Below, in pieces: positions 35,288 through 45,579 of a stretch of 64,000 nt of DNA. The DNA comes from Linnemannia schmuckeri. Its lineage: Eukaryota; Mortierellomycota; Mortierellomycetes; Mortierellales; Mortierellaceae. Made by a program: the position numbers and the translations under genes. The notes below the pieces were generated by a model that ran no database searches, had not been told where the DNA came from, and saw nothing but the letters and a program-made list of their open reading frames with translations. The DNA lies in NCBI GenBank assembly GCA_029449235.1, contig JANATG010000017.1:636001-700000 (forward strand), written 5' to 3'. The stretch's first letter is position 1. Each line of letters begins with the position of its first letter.

Positions 35288-36112
35288 ATGCGCATGGTAC
35301 ATACAAACCGCAAGAGAGCGAACAATCCGACCATCGAGCGCACTGCAACATAAGGAGGAAGAGGTCTTGTTGTTCCTGAACTCTGTTGACTTTTTTTTTT
35401 TCTTATTTTCCTGCTAACACGATTCAAAATTCATCTCATCAAAACACACATAAAAACACATAGCTCGAAAAGGACGAGGAGGAGGGCGATATCCAAGTCT
35501 CATGGCAGGACCAAGAGAACATCAATACCTTCAGCAAATACAACGCAAAACTGCAGGATCTCGAAGAAGCCTACGAGAGCAAAAAGGTAAACAACAATTA
35601 GCACGCAACCATTTGGATCGTGGGGAGGGGGGGGAGGGCGAAACATACACGTAACCCCACTCAATAGTCATACAGTGTTAACTTTGAAGAATATGATTTT
35701 TTTTTTCTTTTCCTACAAATAGACCGAAAAGGAATATCTCGATGATCTTGCCATGGAGCTCGAACTCGCGGACGAGGACGAGCCGGTCAAGTAAGTAACT
35801 ATTGGTCAAACTGAATGACATCCATCCTAGACCATAAAACATACTATAAGCCAACAAGAAACGACACATGTGCTTACCTTATTATTGATCCCTCCTCCTG
35901 AATGAAAATTCTCTAGGTACCGCATTGGAGAGGCATTTGTGTCGTTGTCATTGGAGGCAGCACAGGAGCGTATCAGCAAATCACAGGAGGAACTCGATCA
36001 GGAGATCGAAGGCCTGAAGTCGCAGATGGACGAGGCTGTCGAGAAAATGGATGGACTCAAGAAAATCCTCTATGCACGATTCGGCAACGCCATCAACCTC
36101 GAGAAGGACTAA
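35288..36112 (+). CDS. GIM3: prefoldin subunit 4
   Basis: Four exons, 35288-35296, 35464-35586, 35723-35790 and 35917-36112, give 131 aa, the normal length of this beta-class subunit. The first coding exon is only nine bases (ATGCGCATG). The chain shows VSWQDQENINTFSKYNAKLQ, an N-terminal coiled coil, EKEYLDDLAMELELADEDEP, then YRIGEAFVSLSLEAAQERI and a second coiled coil ending ILYARFGNAINLEKD, a close match in pattern to yeast Gim3 and human PFDN4. Prefoldin is a cytosolic hexameric chaperone that delivers actin and tubulin to the CCT chaperonin. Confidence 0.95.
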
Positions 36113-36488
36113 CCACGACACTCTACTGCCCTGTCCTGTCCTACATCTTTTGCAAGCACACAATAAACACACACATAGGAACCACTTTCACTTTTGGTCA
36201 TTATTATTTGTTTATTTTTTTTTTTTTTTTTTGATGGTTACTAATACATGAATACATGAATACATGAAGACGCAAACATAAAAAGAAAGCTAGGAGTGAA
36301 AACATTAACAACGCTCGAAGCGAGAACAAAAGAAACAAAAACAGTTACAACGAAGAAATGCCCTCCCAGAATGTTGTCCGTCTTCCAGTCGATCTAAATT
36401 CGACCTTGGAGCGAGGCGCGAAAAGATGCAAGTGTCATTCGATACAAAAATATCGCCGTTGGTGCTCTTGGTATCGTTGCCAATAGGC
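36113..36488. other. convergent intergenic region, prefoldin / nudE
   Basis: 376 bases between two convergent stops. It contains an AATAAA-like signal (about 36161), a T run (36217-36232) and ATACATGA direct repeats (about 36245-36270). No gene is seen. Confidence 0.45.
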
Positions 36489-38101
36489 TTAGTGCTGTTG
36501 TTGAATCAGAGAAGTTCTCCTACTAACACGTGGACTCGTCAGCGTCGACTTGCTAGGCGATCCTGGTCGTGATCCCGACCGACTTCCATGCTCCGAGGAA
36601 CGTGTTGAAACAGGGAGAGAGGTCGAGTACGATGGAGGCGGTTGCAAGAGAGGCGTCACCAACGAACGGCAGGATACCAAACGCGCCTCCAGAGACTAAA
36701 ATGATAAGAGTAATAAAAGAGAGCAACAACAAATAGGTGGAGTAAAATTAATAAGTGTTAAACACAATACATGATAATGAAAGACGAAATGAATGAGAAG
36801 CGTACCTTGACACGGCCAACCATCTCTTGAACCATGAGAACGGGGTTTTGGTGCGGAGTGCCAAGCCCAGGCGTAGATCCTGGACCAGATCCTGAAGGCC
36901 TTGTTGCGCCCGAGGCCCGAAGTGTGGCTCCACTCTTAGCAAGTCTGGCTCGGATCGCAGGCATGGCTTCGTTGCTTCCGGTGGCAGTTGGTTTGCGGTC
37001 CGCCAAAGATGATGTGCTTCCGCTGTATGAACTAAGGCTAGCTGTCGAGCCATTCAATGTTGCCTGATTCGACTTCATCACTGCCAGCTCCACGTTTGTA
37101 TCTATAAACAGCAAAAAAAGAAAGTGAGTGAGCATATATGTCCTATCTATACGACCGAAATAACAATACCCAATGGCCATGTGGCATTCTTGTGTGTTTT
37201 TACCTCGGAGTTCATCCTTCAGCCTTTGAACTTCTTCAGCGAGTGCAGTCTTGGCCACCACTTCGTTCTCCAGCATGGCCTGCTTTTCCAGTGCAACATT
37301 GTACTTTCTCTCCAGCTCCTGAAGCGACCACTGTGCTGCCCTAGATATTGATGTATCAGGAAGGGTAGTTTCAAAATCATTAGGCACAGGAAGACCTGAT
37401 ATACATCTGCTGCATGTACGCGCCCATGATCAAAAGTGATAAAAGGCGAATCTTAAGAAACGAGCTTTGTCCTGGCTCGATTATTACCTTCCTGTGCGCT
37501 CGAGATCGTCATTGTCCTGTTCAAGTTCCCGTTCCTTTTTGATAAAATTCTCTGTTTGTTGACGCAGTTGCTCCAGTTGGCGTGTCAATTGATTGATGTT
37601 GAGATTCGACTCCTTCACCGACTGATGGTATTTTTCCTTTTTAACGATAAAAAAAGAGTTGTATTAGTCGCTGATTCATGTTTGTCTGAAGAATATCCGT
37701 ATGTCCAGGTATAGTTCGAGGCGAAGGGCATGTGGGCTGGATGATCTATTGACTGCTGCGTATGCACTCCCCATTTGGGCTTCTCCTTCATCACCCCTCT
37801 TTTTTCTTTCTTTTCTCCGTCTTGCCATGTTGTTCAAGTGAAGGTATATATATATGTAGATGACACTGTAGTTCGACAGTATACCTTCCATTCTTCGACT
37901 TCCTGCCGCATAGCTTCATTGCGTATCTTGATTTCGTTGTATCGGCGCTCGGTCGAATCAATCTCTTTTTCCAGCTCTTCTTCCAGCTCCTTTGACGAGA
38001 ACTGAAACTCTTCCAAGGCGAATTTGGTTTCTGCAAGCTCGAGTTCAATCGCCTCTGTATGGCTCTTGTAATAGTCGAGCTCGTCATTGATATTGGTGAA
38101 T
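36489..38101 (-). CDS. nudE/NDEL1-like dynein regulator (first exon not located)
   Basis: Five exons, 38101-37885, 37636-37488, 37340-37204, 37101-36806 and 36695-36489, join in frame to 335 residues. The N-terminal half is a coiled coil (TNINDELDYYKSHTEAIELE, SSKELEEELEKEI, RNEAMRQEVEEWKEKYHQSV, then DNDDLERTGRAAQWSLQELE), the recognised layout of NudE/NDEL1; the C-terminal half is Ser/Pro/Gly/Arg-rich. The family recruits Lis1 and dynein for nuclear migration and spindle function. The first exon here starts after an acceptor (CTACAG at 38107-38102) with one base before the frame, so an upstream ATG exon ending in two bases must exist; I could not identify it in the next 900 bases. Confidence 0.85.
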
Positions 38102-39627
38102 CTGTAGGTCAAGGAAGTGGTATCACCCGAGTTTTCGTCAATTTTGTTTTGTTGTTGTTATTGAGGGGGTAATGGCGTCGATTTAGAGTAGAATTGAATG
38201 GTCCCATGAAAGGGAGAAAAAAAAGAGAGAGAGAGAGACAGGGTTAGCAAAGGAACAAAAGAGCAGAGGAGACACGAGGCGAGGAGTAAATAAAATAAAA
38301 TGGTTAAGAGAGGTTAGAAAAAGGGCCGAGTGTAGGTGAGCACAACTCAAGGAACAAGAAGGATAGCTCCATTCGTGATCATTGAGATGGAACTATCCAC
38401 TCTCTTCCGCTCCGTCTCCTCGTTGATAAAAAAAAGGAAAATGTACGGCGTTGCGGCGCTGAGGTTAAGAAGAATAAGAAAGAAAAAAAGAGAGTCGTCA
38501 AGCAAGCATGCAGTCACCCATTCCATTCATGCTGTATCTCTTTCAGTCTTCGACAACAAGGCCTTTTTCTTTGTCTCTTTCAATCTCTGCCTTCCTTGTA
38601 CGGGAAGATATTATTGCTCATTGGGTATCATCCGCGAATTTGCTTGTTTGCCTGTTTCTACTTTGCCAACGGACATTTGTCGAAACCACTGCTGAATGCC
38701 TGTTGAAGGAAAGAAGGAAGGTTGTGGAGTGTTGAAAACGAGAGCGAGATTGATGGCAAAGAATGACATCACTTATGAATTCCATATTCTGCTCTGTGCT
38801 TGTCCGTCCTATCCTGTTTGTCGCTGGATAATTGGGGTTTCCTCTGTTTTGTTATTGCTCGTTCCTTGTTTTTTGTGGTCAACATGTCCTCACTTTCTTT
38901 GATGTTCTCTCTTTGTCTGTCCGATGACAGAAAATAAAGGCGTAATGATGCTGTAAATATATATATATATATACATATAGCCCATGATACAACTGCACTT
39001 CTTTTTGCGACGATGGTCCTTTTGGTGTAATGTTAGCCAGAAAAAGAAAGGAGAGAGTGCTGCGGGGATTATAGGTTGTGCGTGCCACAAGGCGGGCGGA
39101 GGCGAGCGGGTGCGTGTTTTGGCTTATAGGATGATAACCTGGATGGAAAAATGGAGGAGGAGAGTGCCGGGGGGGGGGGGGGACCGGCTGTGCTTGTTGA
39201 GCAACCGGGTAATTTTAGCGATCGAGGTTGGCTGCTGTTGCTATAGTTGTTGTTATTACCTGGGAGGCCCTTGCGACATGATGTGTTGTAGGTCGATGGT
39301 GCAAGCAAGAATACGACGAGGAGAGAGAGGGAGGGAGGGTATATGGTGAAGTAATAAGCAGGAGTAGAAGGAGCAGGAGTAGAGGGAGTAGAAGAGTGAA
39401 TAAAAGAGAGAGAGTAGTGTGCTATGTCCTCGAGCCGTCTATTTTTGTAACTGATTCGGTGCGTGAGTGTAAGCGTGCAAATGAAAGAGGAAGAAAAAGA
39501 AGACAAAAGGTGAATGCTGTTAATGTATTCGACGAAAGGAAACGGTCCGATGGATAGATAGATGGAGGACAAAGGAAGGAAGCAGAAGCAAAACGAAGAA
39601 CAGGAGAACAAAACAAAACAAAATTTG
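38102..39627. other. region upstream of nudE, no gene resolved
   Basis: It probably hides the first nudE exon and its promoter. Seen are a GA repeat (about 38224-38240), an AT microsatellite (38957-38974), a G run (39169-39182), GGAGTAGAAGGAGCA direct repeats (about 39358-39395) and T/A-rich sequence flanking the tRNA. Long frames on either strand have no protein-like composition. Confidence 0.45.
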
Positions 39628-39699
39628 TAGCAAAGGGTGGTTTCGATCCACCGACCTCTGGGTTATGAGCCCAGCGCTCTTCCTCTGGGCGACTTTGCT
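39628..39699 (-). tRNA. tRNA-Met (anticodon CAT), elongator type
   Basis: Read on the minus strand it folds as a complete cloverleaf: acceptor AGCAAAG / CTTTGCT plus discriminator A, a D arm with CGCCCAGAGG, an anticodon stem CTGGG / CCCAG around loop CTCATAA (anticodon CAT), and a T arm GTGGA / ACCAC-like with TCGAAA. There is no intron. A run of T on the minus strand follows within ten bases (TTTTGTTTTG), a Pol III terminator. The acceptor stem begins with A-T rather than the initiator's A-U/C set and the loop flanks fit the elongator, but initiator versus elongator is not proven. Confidence 0.92.
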
Positions 39700-39759
39700 T
39701 CAGATTAATTATATCAACTGTTTTAGTTTGGAGTAATTTAACTATATTGTATATCCCAA

Positions 39760-40246
39760 GGCGTTATGCTTGGCACCGGGGTGCCGCCTAGCCCCTCCCG
39801 GGACCGGTTACCTGGAAGCGGACGGGCGAGCCCACCAAGTTGGTAAAGCTTCCCCCTCTCAGCGCGAGGGTCGTGGGTTCAGACCTACGAAGATACGCTC
39901 AATTAGGATTTGACGGTATTGCGCTAGTCTCCCCTGTCCAGGAGGCCTGAGATGAAATAGTTCTCAGACGCACACAAGTGCATGGACAGAGTGAGTATGC
40001 TCACTATATGGCTACGTTACTCTGGTGATGAGCCAGTCGGAATGCCGTGTGGAGCCTGCCAACAACGGCGGACCGCTTAGACCAACCTTTCAAGTGCTCA
40101 AGTACATTCTGTCGGGTAACCGGCTTCCTGCACAAGCATACTAAAAATGCCTCTGTGCAAAAATAAGTACGCGCACCTAGTTAAGACTTAGATTAAAAAA
40201 ATATCGTGTACTGCACAGATAGGCCATATCAGAGGCAATTCTAGAA

Positions 40247-40283
<37 letters not shown>
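39760..40283 (+). mobile_element. SINE candidate with tRNA-Ala-like head and poly-A tail
   Basis: A tRNA-like segment lies at about 39,822-39,890: D arm with box A-like CCCACCAAGTTGG (39831-39843), a perfect 5-bp anticodon stem CCCTC / GAGGG (about 39855-39870) with loop TCAGCGC (AGC in the anticodon place, U33 changed to C), and a T arm with box B-like GGGTTCAGACC (39875-39885). About 350 bases of unrelated body follow, ending in GAAATA and an A run at 40249-40283. This is the plan of a tRNA-derived SINE. The exact left end and target duplication were not found. Confidence 0.6.
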
Positions 40284-40286
<3 letters not shown>

Positions 40287-40348
40287 TACATCACACAAGA
40301 TGGTTTTTGCCCGTGTGGCGCTTCGCTAGCCACACATGAGAATGGGCG

Positions 40349-40652
40349 CTGCCCTGGAGCGTCCATGGATCCACGCGCGGCCGATGAGCGGTTGCTGGAT
40401 AGTTTGTTGGGAAGGAGGAGATTGTCATTAATGGAGAGGATGGGAAGAATTCCTTTTCTTCGTGTTTAGTTTTATTTTCTTCTATTGAAGCTGTGAGGAG
40501 CAGCGGCAATTGTTGCGCAGAGCCAGGTTGTGGACCGGACTGCGACTGGTGGATGGCTCTTGGAAGAGTTTGGTATGTAGCTCCTTTCACTATTGAATGC
40601 CTTTCTTGGGCTTTTCACTGGAGAAATAAAATTGCGTACGAGAAAAAAAAAA
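40349..40652 (+). mobile_element. poly-A-tailed retroposon unit 1
   Basis: A roughly 300-base unit from CTGCCCTGGAG to an A run, containing GATGAGCGG, GGGAAGGAGG, GAGGATGGGAAGAAT, AGCAGCGGCAATTGTTGCG, GAAGAGTTTGGT and a terminal GAAATAAAATTGCG (poly-A signal) just before the tail. It is one of three related units in a row. A GTGTGGC...GCCACAC hairpin lies just upstream (about 40312-40335). No long open frame. Confidence 0.75.
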
Positions 40653-40691
40653 CGAGGCGGCTGGAGTCGAGGATACGCATAAGGATCGAAC

Positions 40692-41006
40692 CTGCCCTGG
40701 AGAGACCAAGGAACCACGCACAGCTGATGAGCGGCTGTTGGAGAGTCTGTCGGGAAGGAGGAAGTTGTCTTTGATGGAGAGGATGGGAAGAATCCCCTTC
40801 ATTCGTATCTAGTTTTATTTTGTCTTCCGTTTTTGCTGTGAAGAGCAGCGACAATTGTTGCGCAGAGCCAGGCTCCAGGTCGGACTGTGACTGGCGAATG
40901 GTGTACTGAAGAGTTTGGTCTGTAGTCCCCTTTACTTCTAAATGCCGCCTTTGTACTGTTTGTCAGAGAAATAAAATTGTGTACGAAAAAAAAAAAAAAA
41001 AAAAAA
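40692..41006 (+). mobile_element. poly-A-tailed retroposon unit 2
   Basis: Second diverged copy of the preceding unit, same orientation, starting at the same CTGCCCTGGAG and ending with GAAATAAAATTGTGTACG and a 21-base A run. It aligns with unit 1 along its whole length with scattered substitutions. Confidence 0.75.
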
Positions 41007-41185
41007 GGATTTATTTTTCTTCCATTGAAGCTGTGAGGAGCAGCGGCAATTGCTGCACAGAACCAGGCTGTGAATCGGACTGCAACTTGTGGATGGCTCT
41101 TGGAAGAGTTTGGTATGTAGCTCCTTTCAGTATCAAATGCCTTACTTGGGCTTTTTACTGGAAAAATAAAATTGCGCATGAAAAA
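41007..41185 (+). mobile_element. poly-A-tailed retroposon unit 3, 5'-truncated
   Basis: Third copy, holding only the 3' part (from TTTATTTTTCTTCCATTGAA), ending in AAAATAAAATTGCGCATG and a short A run. Its 3' half is closer to unit 1 than to unit 2 (GGATGGCTCTTGGAAGAG shared exactly). The 5' truncation directly behind the tail of unit 2 is what target-primed reverse transcription into a poly-A tract would give. Confidence 0.75.
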
Positions 41186-41559
41186 GTTAGTCGGTGTAGT
41201 GTGAGTTCCAGGAACAATTGAATAACTGTTGATATGTCCGCAAAGTGTCAGGATTATAGGACAAGTTGCATTTTGTTTAATTAGCTCTTTTGTCAAAACA
41301 CATACCCTGCGCTTCGTCTTTGAACAGTTTTATAAAATAAAATCGACGTTGCAAAAATCGTAAAAAGTCCTTTAGAAGATGCGAGGAGTATTAGAGGACT
41401 TTAACTTTAAATTTTTTGTCTTCGCCTTGTATTTGTGGTCTATCCATTCCGGTAAAGATACAGTCCGCCATAGAAATCGAAGTGCCCTCTGTTTGTTTCT
41501 CATCGTTCTTACTCCCTCTTTCTCATATCAACAACGGACTAGGGCTGAGACTGGGTATC

Positions 41560-41710
41560 TCATTTTTCTCGCTCTTATGTAGCTAGTTCTTCTGGTTTTC
41601 TCGCTCCATGTAACCGTTTTTCTCGTTCTTTTCATTCCCATGTAGCTAGTTCTTCTCGTCCTTCTCATTCTTTCCACTCCCATGTAGCTATTTTTCTCGT
41701 ATTTCTCGGT
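41560..41710. repeat. degenerate minisatellite
   Basis: Imperfect copies of a 35-50 base unit built on CCATGTAGCTAGTTCTTCTCG and TTTTTCTCGTTCTT. Four to five copies can be traced. It lies between the retroposon units and a decayed coding remnant. Confidence 0.6.
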
Positions 41711-41989
41711 CGATTGCAAAGGCGTAGTCAGTGCTGGTTCAGGGAGACGCGTTTGGACCTTCGCGGCGATGCATTGGGAGCGCACTGTGCATGCATTGGT
41801 GAGAGGGACTGGTGTGGGACAATTCCAACAGCAGGTAGGATCACGTAGGCATTGCCCTCAGACCTGCGGCTAGGGTAATGACCACTTCCATTGAGTGTCC
41901 TCCTGTGGGAAGGTCCTCCAGGTGATGATGACAAAGTCTTTGAGGTCATGATGCGGTAGATTCGAACAGAATTCCTTGGAGCTGGTAAC

Positions 41990-42660
41990 CCGCGGTAGGA
42001 GCTGGCAAACCATTGGGAGAGCTCATGAACAGCGCTCACTCGGTGTCTCTGGAACACTAATCCTCTGAGAGTTTGACTCTCTGATGAATAGGGCGCCACG
42101 GCATCGCTTCCTCTAGGCTCGGTATACTGTCATATCTCCTGTCGGTATATTGTTCATCTGAAGTCATAGAATGTTTGGGGTTCATGCTTCCTGGGGAACT
42201 CTGGGTCGAATGCGGGATAGTCTGTGCATAGGCATGATATGAAAATAGGGCCATAGACAATCTAGCCTCGATCAAACAGATTAATCTCTGCGTCAAAGTA
42301 TCGAACCATTGGTGCTGAGAAGGTCTGCGCGGTTGTAATGAGGCTGGATGTCTGCTCCAGAACAGGCGCATTGATGGCGGTGTGAATGGCGGTCAAGGCA
42401 AGTCGGGGCCTTGCGGGTCTGGAAAGGGCCAACATGTAGGGCGAAGATATAGGGCAAGTGTCCTTGGCCAAGCGGGTGACCGGCCAGGGTGTTAGCGATA
42501 CTGTTCAGCAGACAGCATACCACAGCATACCACAGCAGACAGCAACACTCAGTGCATTCCAGGCAGGTGGATACCGAGGATGATCATGGTGGTGTCAATG
42601 GCCTACATGAAGATCGCCAGGCTGCTGAAGTAGATGACGTTGGTGTACTAGATCAAAATG
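41990..42660 (-). pseudogene. unidentified decayed coding remnant
   Basis: On the minus strand short protein-like blocks occur in shifting frames: TNVIYFSSLAIFM, AIDTTMIILGIHLPGMH (stops between them), then LAKDTCPISSPYMLALSRPA and TFSAPMVRYFDAEINLFDRG. Stops and frame changes separate them and no start or intron set restores one frame. I do not recognise the family. It may be part of an old mobile element or a host pseudogene. Confidence 0.4.
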
Positions 42661-42779
42661 ATGGTTATATATCGTCGGTGCGTAGGATGTTCCTAGGGTG
42701 TTGTGCATCCTGGACCAGGGGATGGGGGAGTGGACTGCAACTTGTGGAACTGCTCCTTTCTGCTTACTCCCTCTTTTCT

Positions 42780-43040
42780 TACATTCTTCTCTGCCTTTGA
42801 TCTTTTTGCCTCTCTCCTTTCTCAGCTTCCTCTTGGTATTTTGTGCATTCCTTCCTTTTTAGCCTACGTCTAACCTCGATTTTTTTTTTTCGCATTCCTA
42901 TGTCCCGTTTTTCCTCGTTTTTGAGTGGTTTTTTGTACGTCTCTCTATTCTCATGATCTTTTTCATGACTCCTTTCTTTGCTATCCTTTGATCTTCTGTT
43001 ATCCCTTGGTCTTTCATCCTTTGGTGTTTTTCCTCAACTT
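42780..43040. repeat. degenerate TTGATCTTTTTCATG repeat tract
   Basis: Pyrimidine-rich sequence with recurring words such as TTTGATCTT, TGATCTTTTTCATG and CCCTTGGTCTTTC. The same words recur at 43,990-44,600 and 48,880-49,110. It lies next to a 25S rRNA fragment. Confidence 0.5.
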
Positions 43041-43073
43041 CAGCTCTATCTGTTAGTGAGTGAGTAACACAAG

Positions 43074-43170
43074 TGTTGAATTCGGCTTCAGAATGATACG
43101 AGGGGATGATATCGAAGGATCAAAAAGCAACGTCGCTGTGAACGCTTGGCTACCACAAGCCTGTTAATGG
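43074..43170 (-). rRNA. 25S rRNA fragment A, degenerate
   Basis: On the minus strand this reads as the 25S segment around ACGTTGCTTTTTGATCCTTCGA (here the plus strand has TCGAAGGATC followed by AAAAAGCAACGTCGCTGTG) up to GAAGC...GAATTC. It is about 95 bases and carries several substitutions and small changes relative to the conserved core. A 27-base A run (43211-43237) follows 40 bases away on the plus strand. This is a dispersed fragment, not a functional rRNA gene. Confidence 0.8.
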
Positions 43171-43624
43171 AACGAAGTTCCTTTAGAAGGTAAAAAAAAT
43201 GTCGTAAATGAAAAAAAAAAAAAAAAAAAAAAAAAAAGCCATCTATATGCATCTTTTTCATGTAAGTGATTCATCTGGATCGGTCATTTCCATTCCGGCG
43301 ATGAGCCGATGCCGATTCATGCAAAAAGAGACAAGTGGTCACGAATAAAGTGGAGATTGAGGAGAATCAGTGGTAGAAGGCTGATCGCTAATTGCAAAGA
43401 TGGAAGATGAGCATTTCAAAAAAAAAAAAAAGCAGAATCCGCAGAAAGATGAATCACTTTCCTTGAGCACTTTACAAACTACTACACGTACCGATCATCC
43501 ATTTCATGCTGGCTCTTGATGTTCTTTCTTTTCTCTGTCCCTTGAGCTTTTTTGTGCTTAAAGGCTTTATCAACCGTTGACTCTACTCAACTATAGGCCG
43601 TTTACTATCTCTACTTTTGTCTTG

Positions 43625-43948
43625 TCAAGGTGCCGATCCAAGACGAATGCCTTGGGCGGCTACCCCAGGTGCACTCCATATGGCACCAACACCCACGATA
43701 TCGTATCCACCACTGCAGCCTGAATTTGAGTACAGAAACACTGTTGCATCACTGCCATTGGAAAGTTCGACAGCACCGCCTTGGATCGGGAGACAGACAT
43801 CGTTGGGAGGGTTGGATATGTTATTGATGGCACCCGTGTCTGCTCGGATGTATTGCACGTTTCCATCGGCGCGCTTGACCGCAGGAGAGGCTGCAACCAG
43901 GCTGATGCTAGAGGCAATGGCAATGAGGGCGGAATAAATGTTCTTCAT
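43625..43948 (-). CDS. small secreted protein, two cysteines
   Basis: Single exon, 107 aa, from the ATG at 43948. MKNIYSALIAIASSISLVAA is a clear signal peptide, followed by SPAVKR, a Kex2-type site, leaving a mature chain of about 80 residues with two Cys (DVCLPIQGG and SGCSGG), Gly/Ser/Ala/Val-rich and predicted beta. It is intact although it sits in a repeat island. No known family is recognised; small secreted beta-rich proteins with a single disulfide are common in fungal secretomes. A role in the environment or with a host is speculation. Confidence 0.7.
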   Translation of the reverse strand: MKNIYSALIAIASSISLVAASPAVKRADGNVQYIRADTGAINNISNPPNDVCLPIQGGAVELSNGSDATVFLYSNSGCSGGYDIVGVGAIWSAPGVAAQGIRLGSAP

Positions 43949-43989
43949 TTTGTTGCTGAGAGAGAAAGATGTTTCAATTGAGGCATTGT

Positions 43990-44600
43990 TTGTTGTTGGT
44001 TGCGTTTTGTCCCTTTTTTTTTTATTCTGTCCCTTGTGCTGCCATTGATCAAGGATGGCCGCAGCAAACATCCCTTGAGAATTCTGCACGAATGAGCCCT
44101 CCCCATCCCTTGATACTCCTTGATCCCTTTACGTTCATGGTGTGTTCTCTCCATGATATCCCATCCTTGATCACTCTATATTCTTAGCGTTATGTGGTCC
44201 TTGATCCTTAACTTTACGGGCGTAGGCATCTCTTCCTTGGTTTTCATGTTTCTGTCTCTCCCTATCTTTTCGGTATTCCTTTTTTAGTGTGTCCTTTTTT
44301 CTCATTCATACCATGGAGGGAAGGCACTGATTGTTCGCTCTCCTCTCTCTGAAAAACCAAGAACTTGCCTAGGAAATGACGAGTAGTCTTATTACCGTGC
44401 TGCATTGATAGGTGAACTCTTACATTCAATCATGTTGCTGTCTCCTTGATCCGTCCATGTCCCTGACGACGCCCTGTCCTTGGCTCACTATCTTTCTTGG
44501 TGCTTGGTCCTCCATGACCTCCCTCCTTTTCGGCTATCCTAGGATCGTTTCTATCCTTCTATTTCTCACTCTTGTTCATTGGACTGAACAGTGAACTCTA
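43990..44600. repeat. CCTTGATC-word repeat region
   Basis: The word CCTTGATC or close variants occurs about eight times with irregular spacing, sometimes as an inverted pair (TTGATCAAGG at about 44047). The rest is pyrimidine-rich. No coding signal. Confidence 0.45.
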
Positions 44601-44639
44601 TTTGTCTCTCCGAGCCAGGAAACTGCAGTAGCAATAGGG

Positions 44640-45558
44640 TTCTGAAGCACTCCGTCAGCAACATCGTTCTGTCGTCTCTCGCCTAAAGAAGACACTGCCT
44701 CAATTTAAAGAGACAGAGCCTCACAACAAACCAGCCTTCGACGCAACCGCTAGCTTTCCATTTCAAGAGCGTTACCAAGTCCAACCACCTCCTGCACCAG
44801 GACCGCACACCTTACACATTGAGTCTCTTTGCGTGTCACCAACAGAAGTAGCCTCTATACGCGCTATCCAGAACACACTAGTCGATAATACCACCCCACG
44901 CATTCTGTATTCTGACGGATCCCTTCTGAACGTTGGAGCTAGGGATGTATCTCAGGCGTTGTTGACCTCACTCAGGACAGCCCTCTCATGTTTCAAGGAC
45001 GAACGGACGGACACGCCTCCTCGACCAAGGCCGAGCTCATGGATCTTTGGCTGCGATTCAGGCAGCGCCTCCGGAACAGGACATTTTGGTTGGCCTCGAA
45101 AACCAGTCAGTGGTAGACCAGTACCGCCGACTAGTGAAGAATCGCCGGGACACCCTGCCCAGGAAGAAGCAGTTCAGGAGTACGTATGCTGGCATTTAGG
45201 CAACGCTTTTGCAGACGTGAAAACTCGGCCAGATAGGATCGACCTTGGACAAAAGGAGACAGCAATGTCCATGGGCAAGAGACCAGGCGGCAAAAGGAGG
45301 TTACACAGTGCGATACGGTAACCTTAATGGATCTGGCGCAACAGATAGGCATTAGGAGCCTTGGAAGTATTTTTTATAATTGCATGAGCTGCAAAAAAGT
45401 ATTGTTATAGTCGTATTAGCTGCTTTTTCGGCCATGAGTGGGGCATAAGTCGCACATGCGCTGGGCATGCATAGACTTCAAGACGATTGGGAACCTGGAG
45501 GGCTGCAATCGTTGAGCTACCCTTAGATGAAGACCGCGGAAAGAAAAAAAAAAAAGAG
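44640..45558 (+). mobile_element. LINE remnant with decayed RNase H domain and A-rich tail
   Basis: Blocks of a non-LTR retrotransposon C-terminus are found in shifting plus-strand frames: AIQNTLVDN...RILYSDGSL (first RNase H Asp), then frameshifted GRTDGHASSTKAELMDLWL (catalytic Glu), LENQSVVDQYRRLVKNRRDT and LPRKKQFRSTYAG. At least two frameshifts and stops are present, so it is dead. A non-coding stretch and an A-rich end (45544-45558) follow, consistent with the element's 3' end. The 5' part is missing. Confidence 0.75.
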
Positions 45559-45579
45559 AAGTAAGATGTTGTTCTTTTG

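Noticed and set aside
39069..39611. 180-aa minus-strand frame
   Set aside because: Ser/Thr/Pro low complexity from GA-rich DNA; no homology-like segments and it ends just before the tRNA.
39822..39890. Functional tRNA-Ala gene
   Set aside because: The acceptor stem does not pair and U33 is changed, so it is treated as a SINE head.
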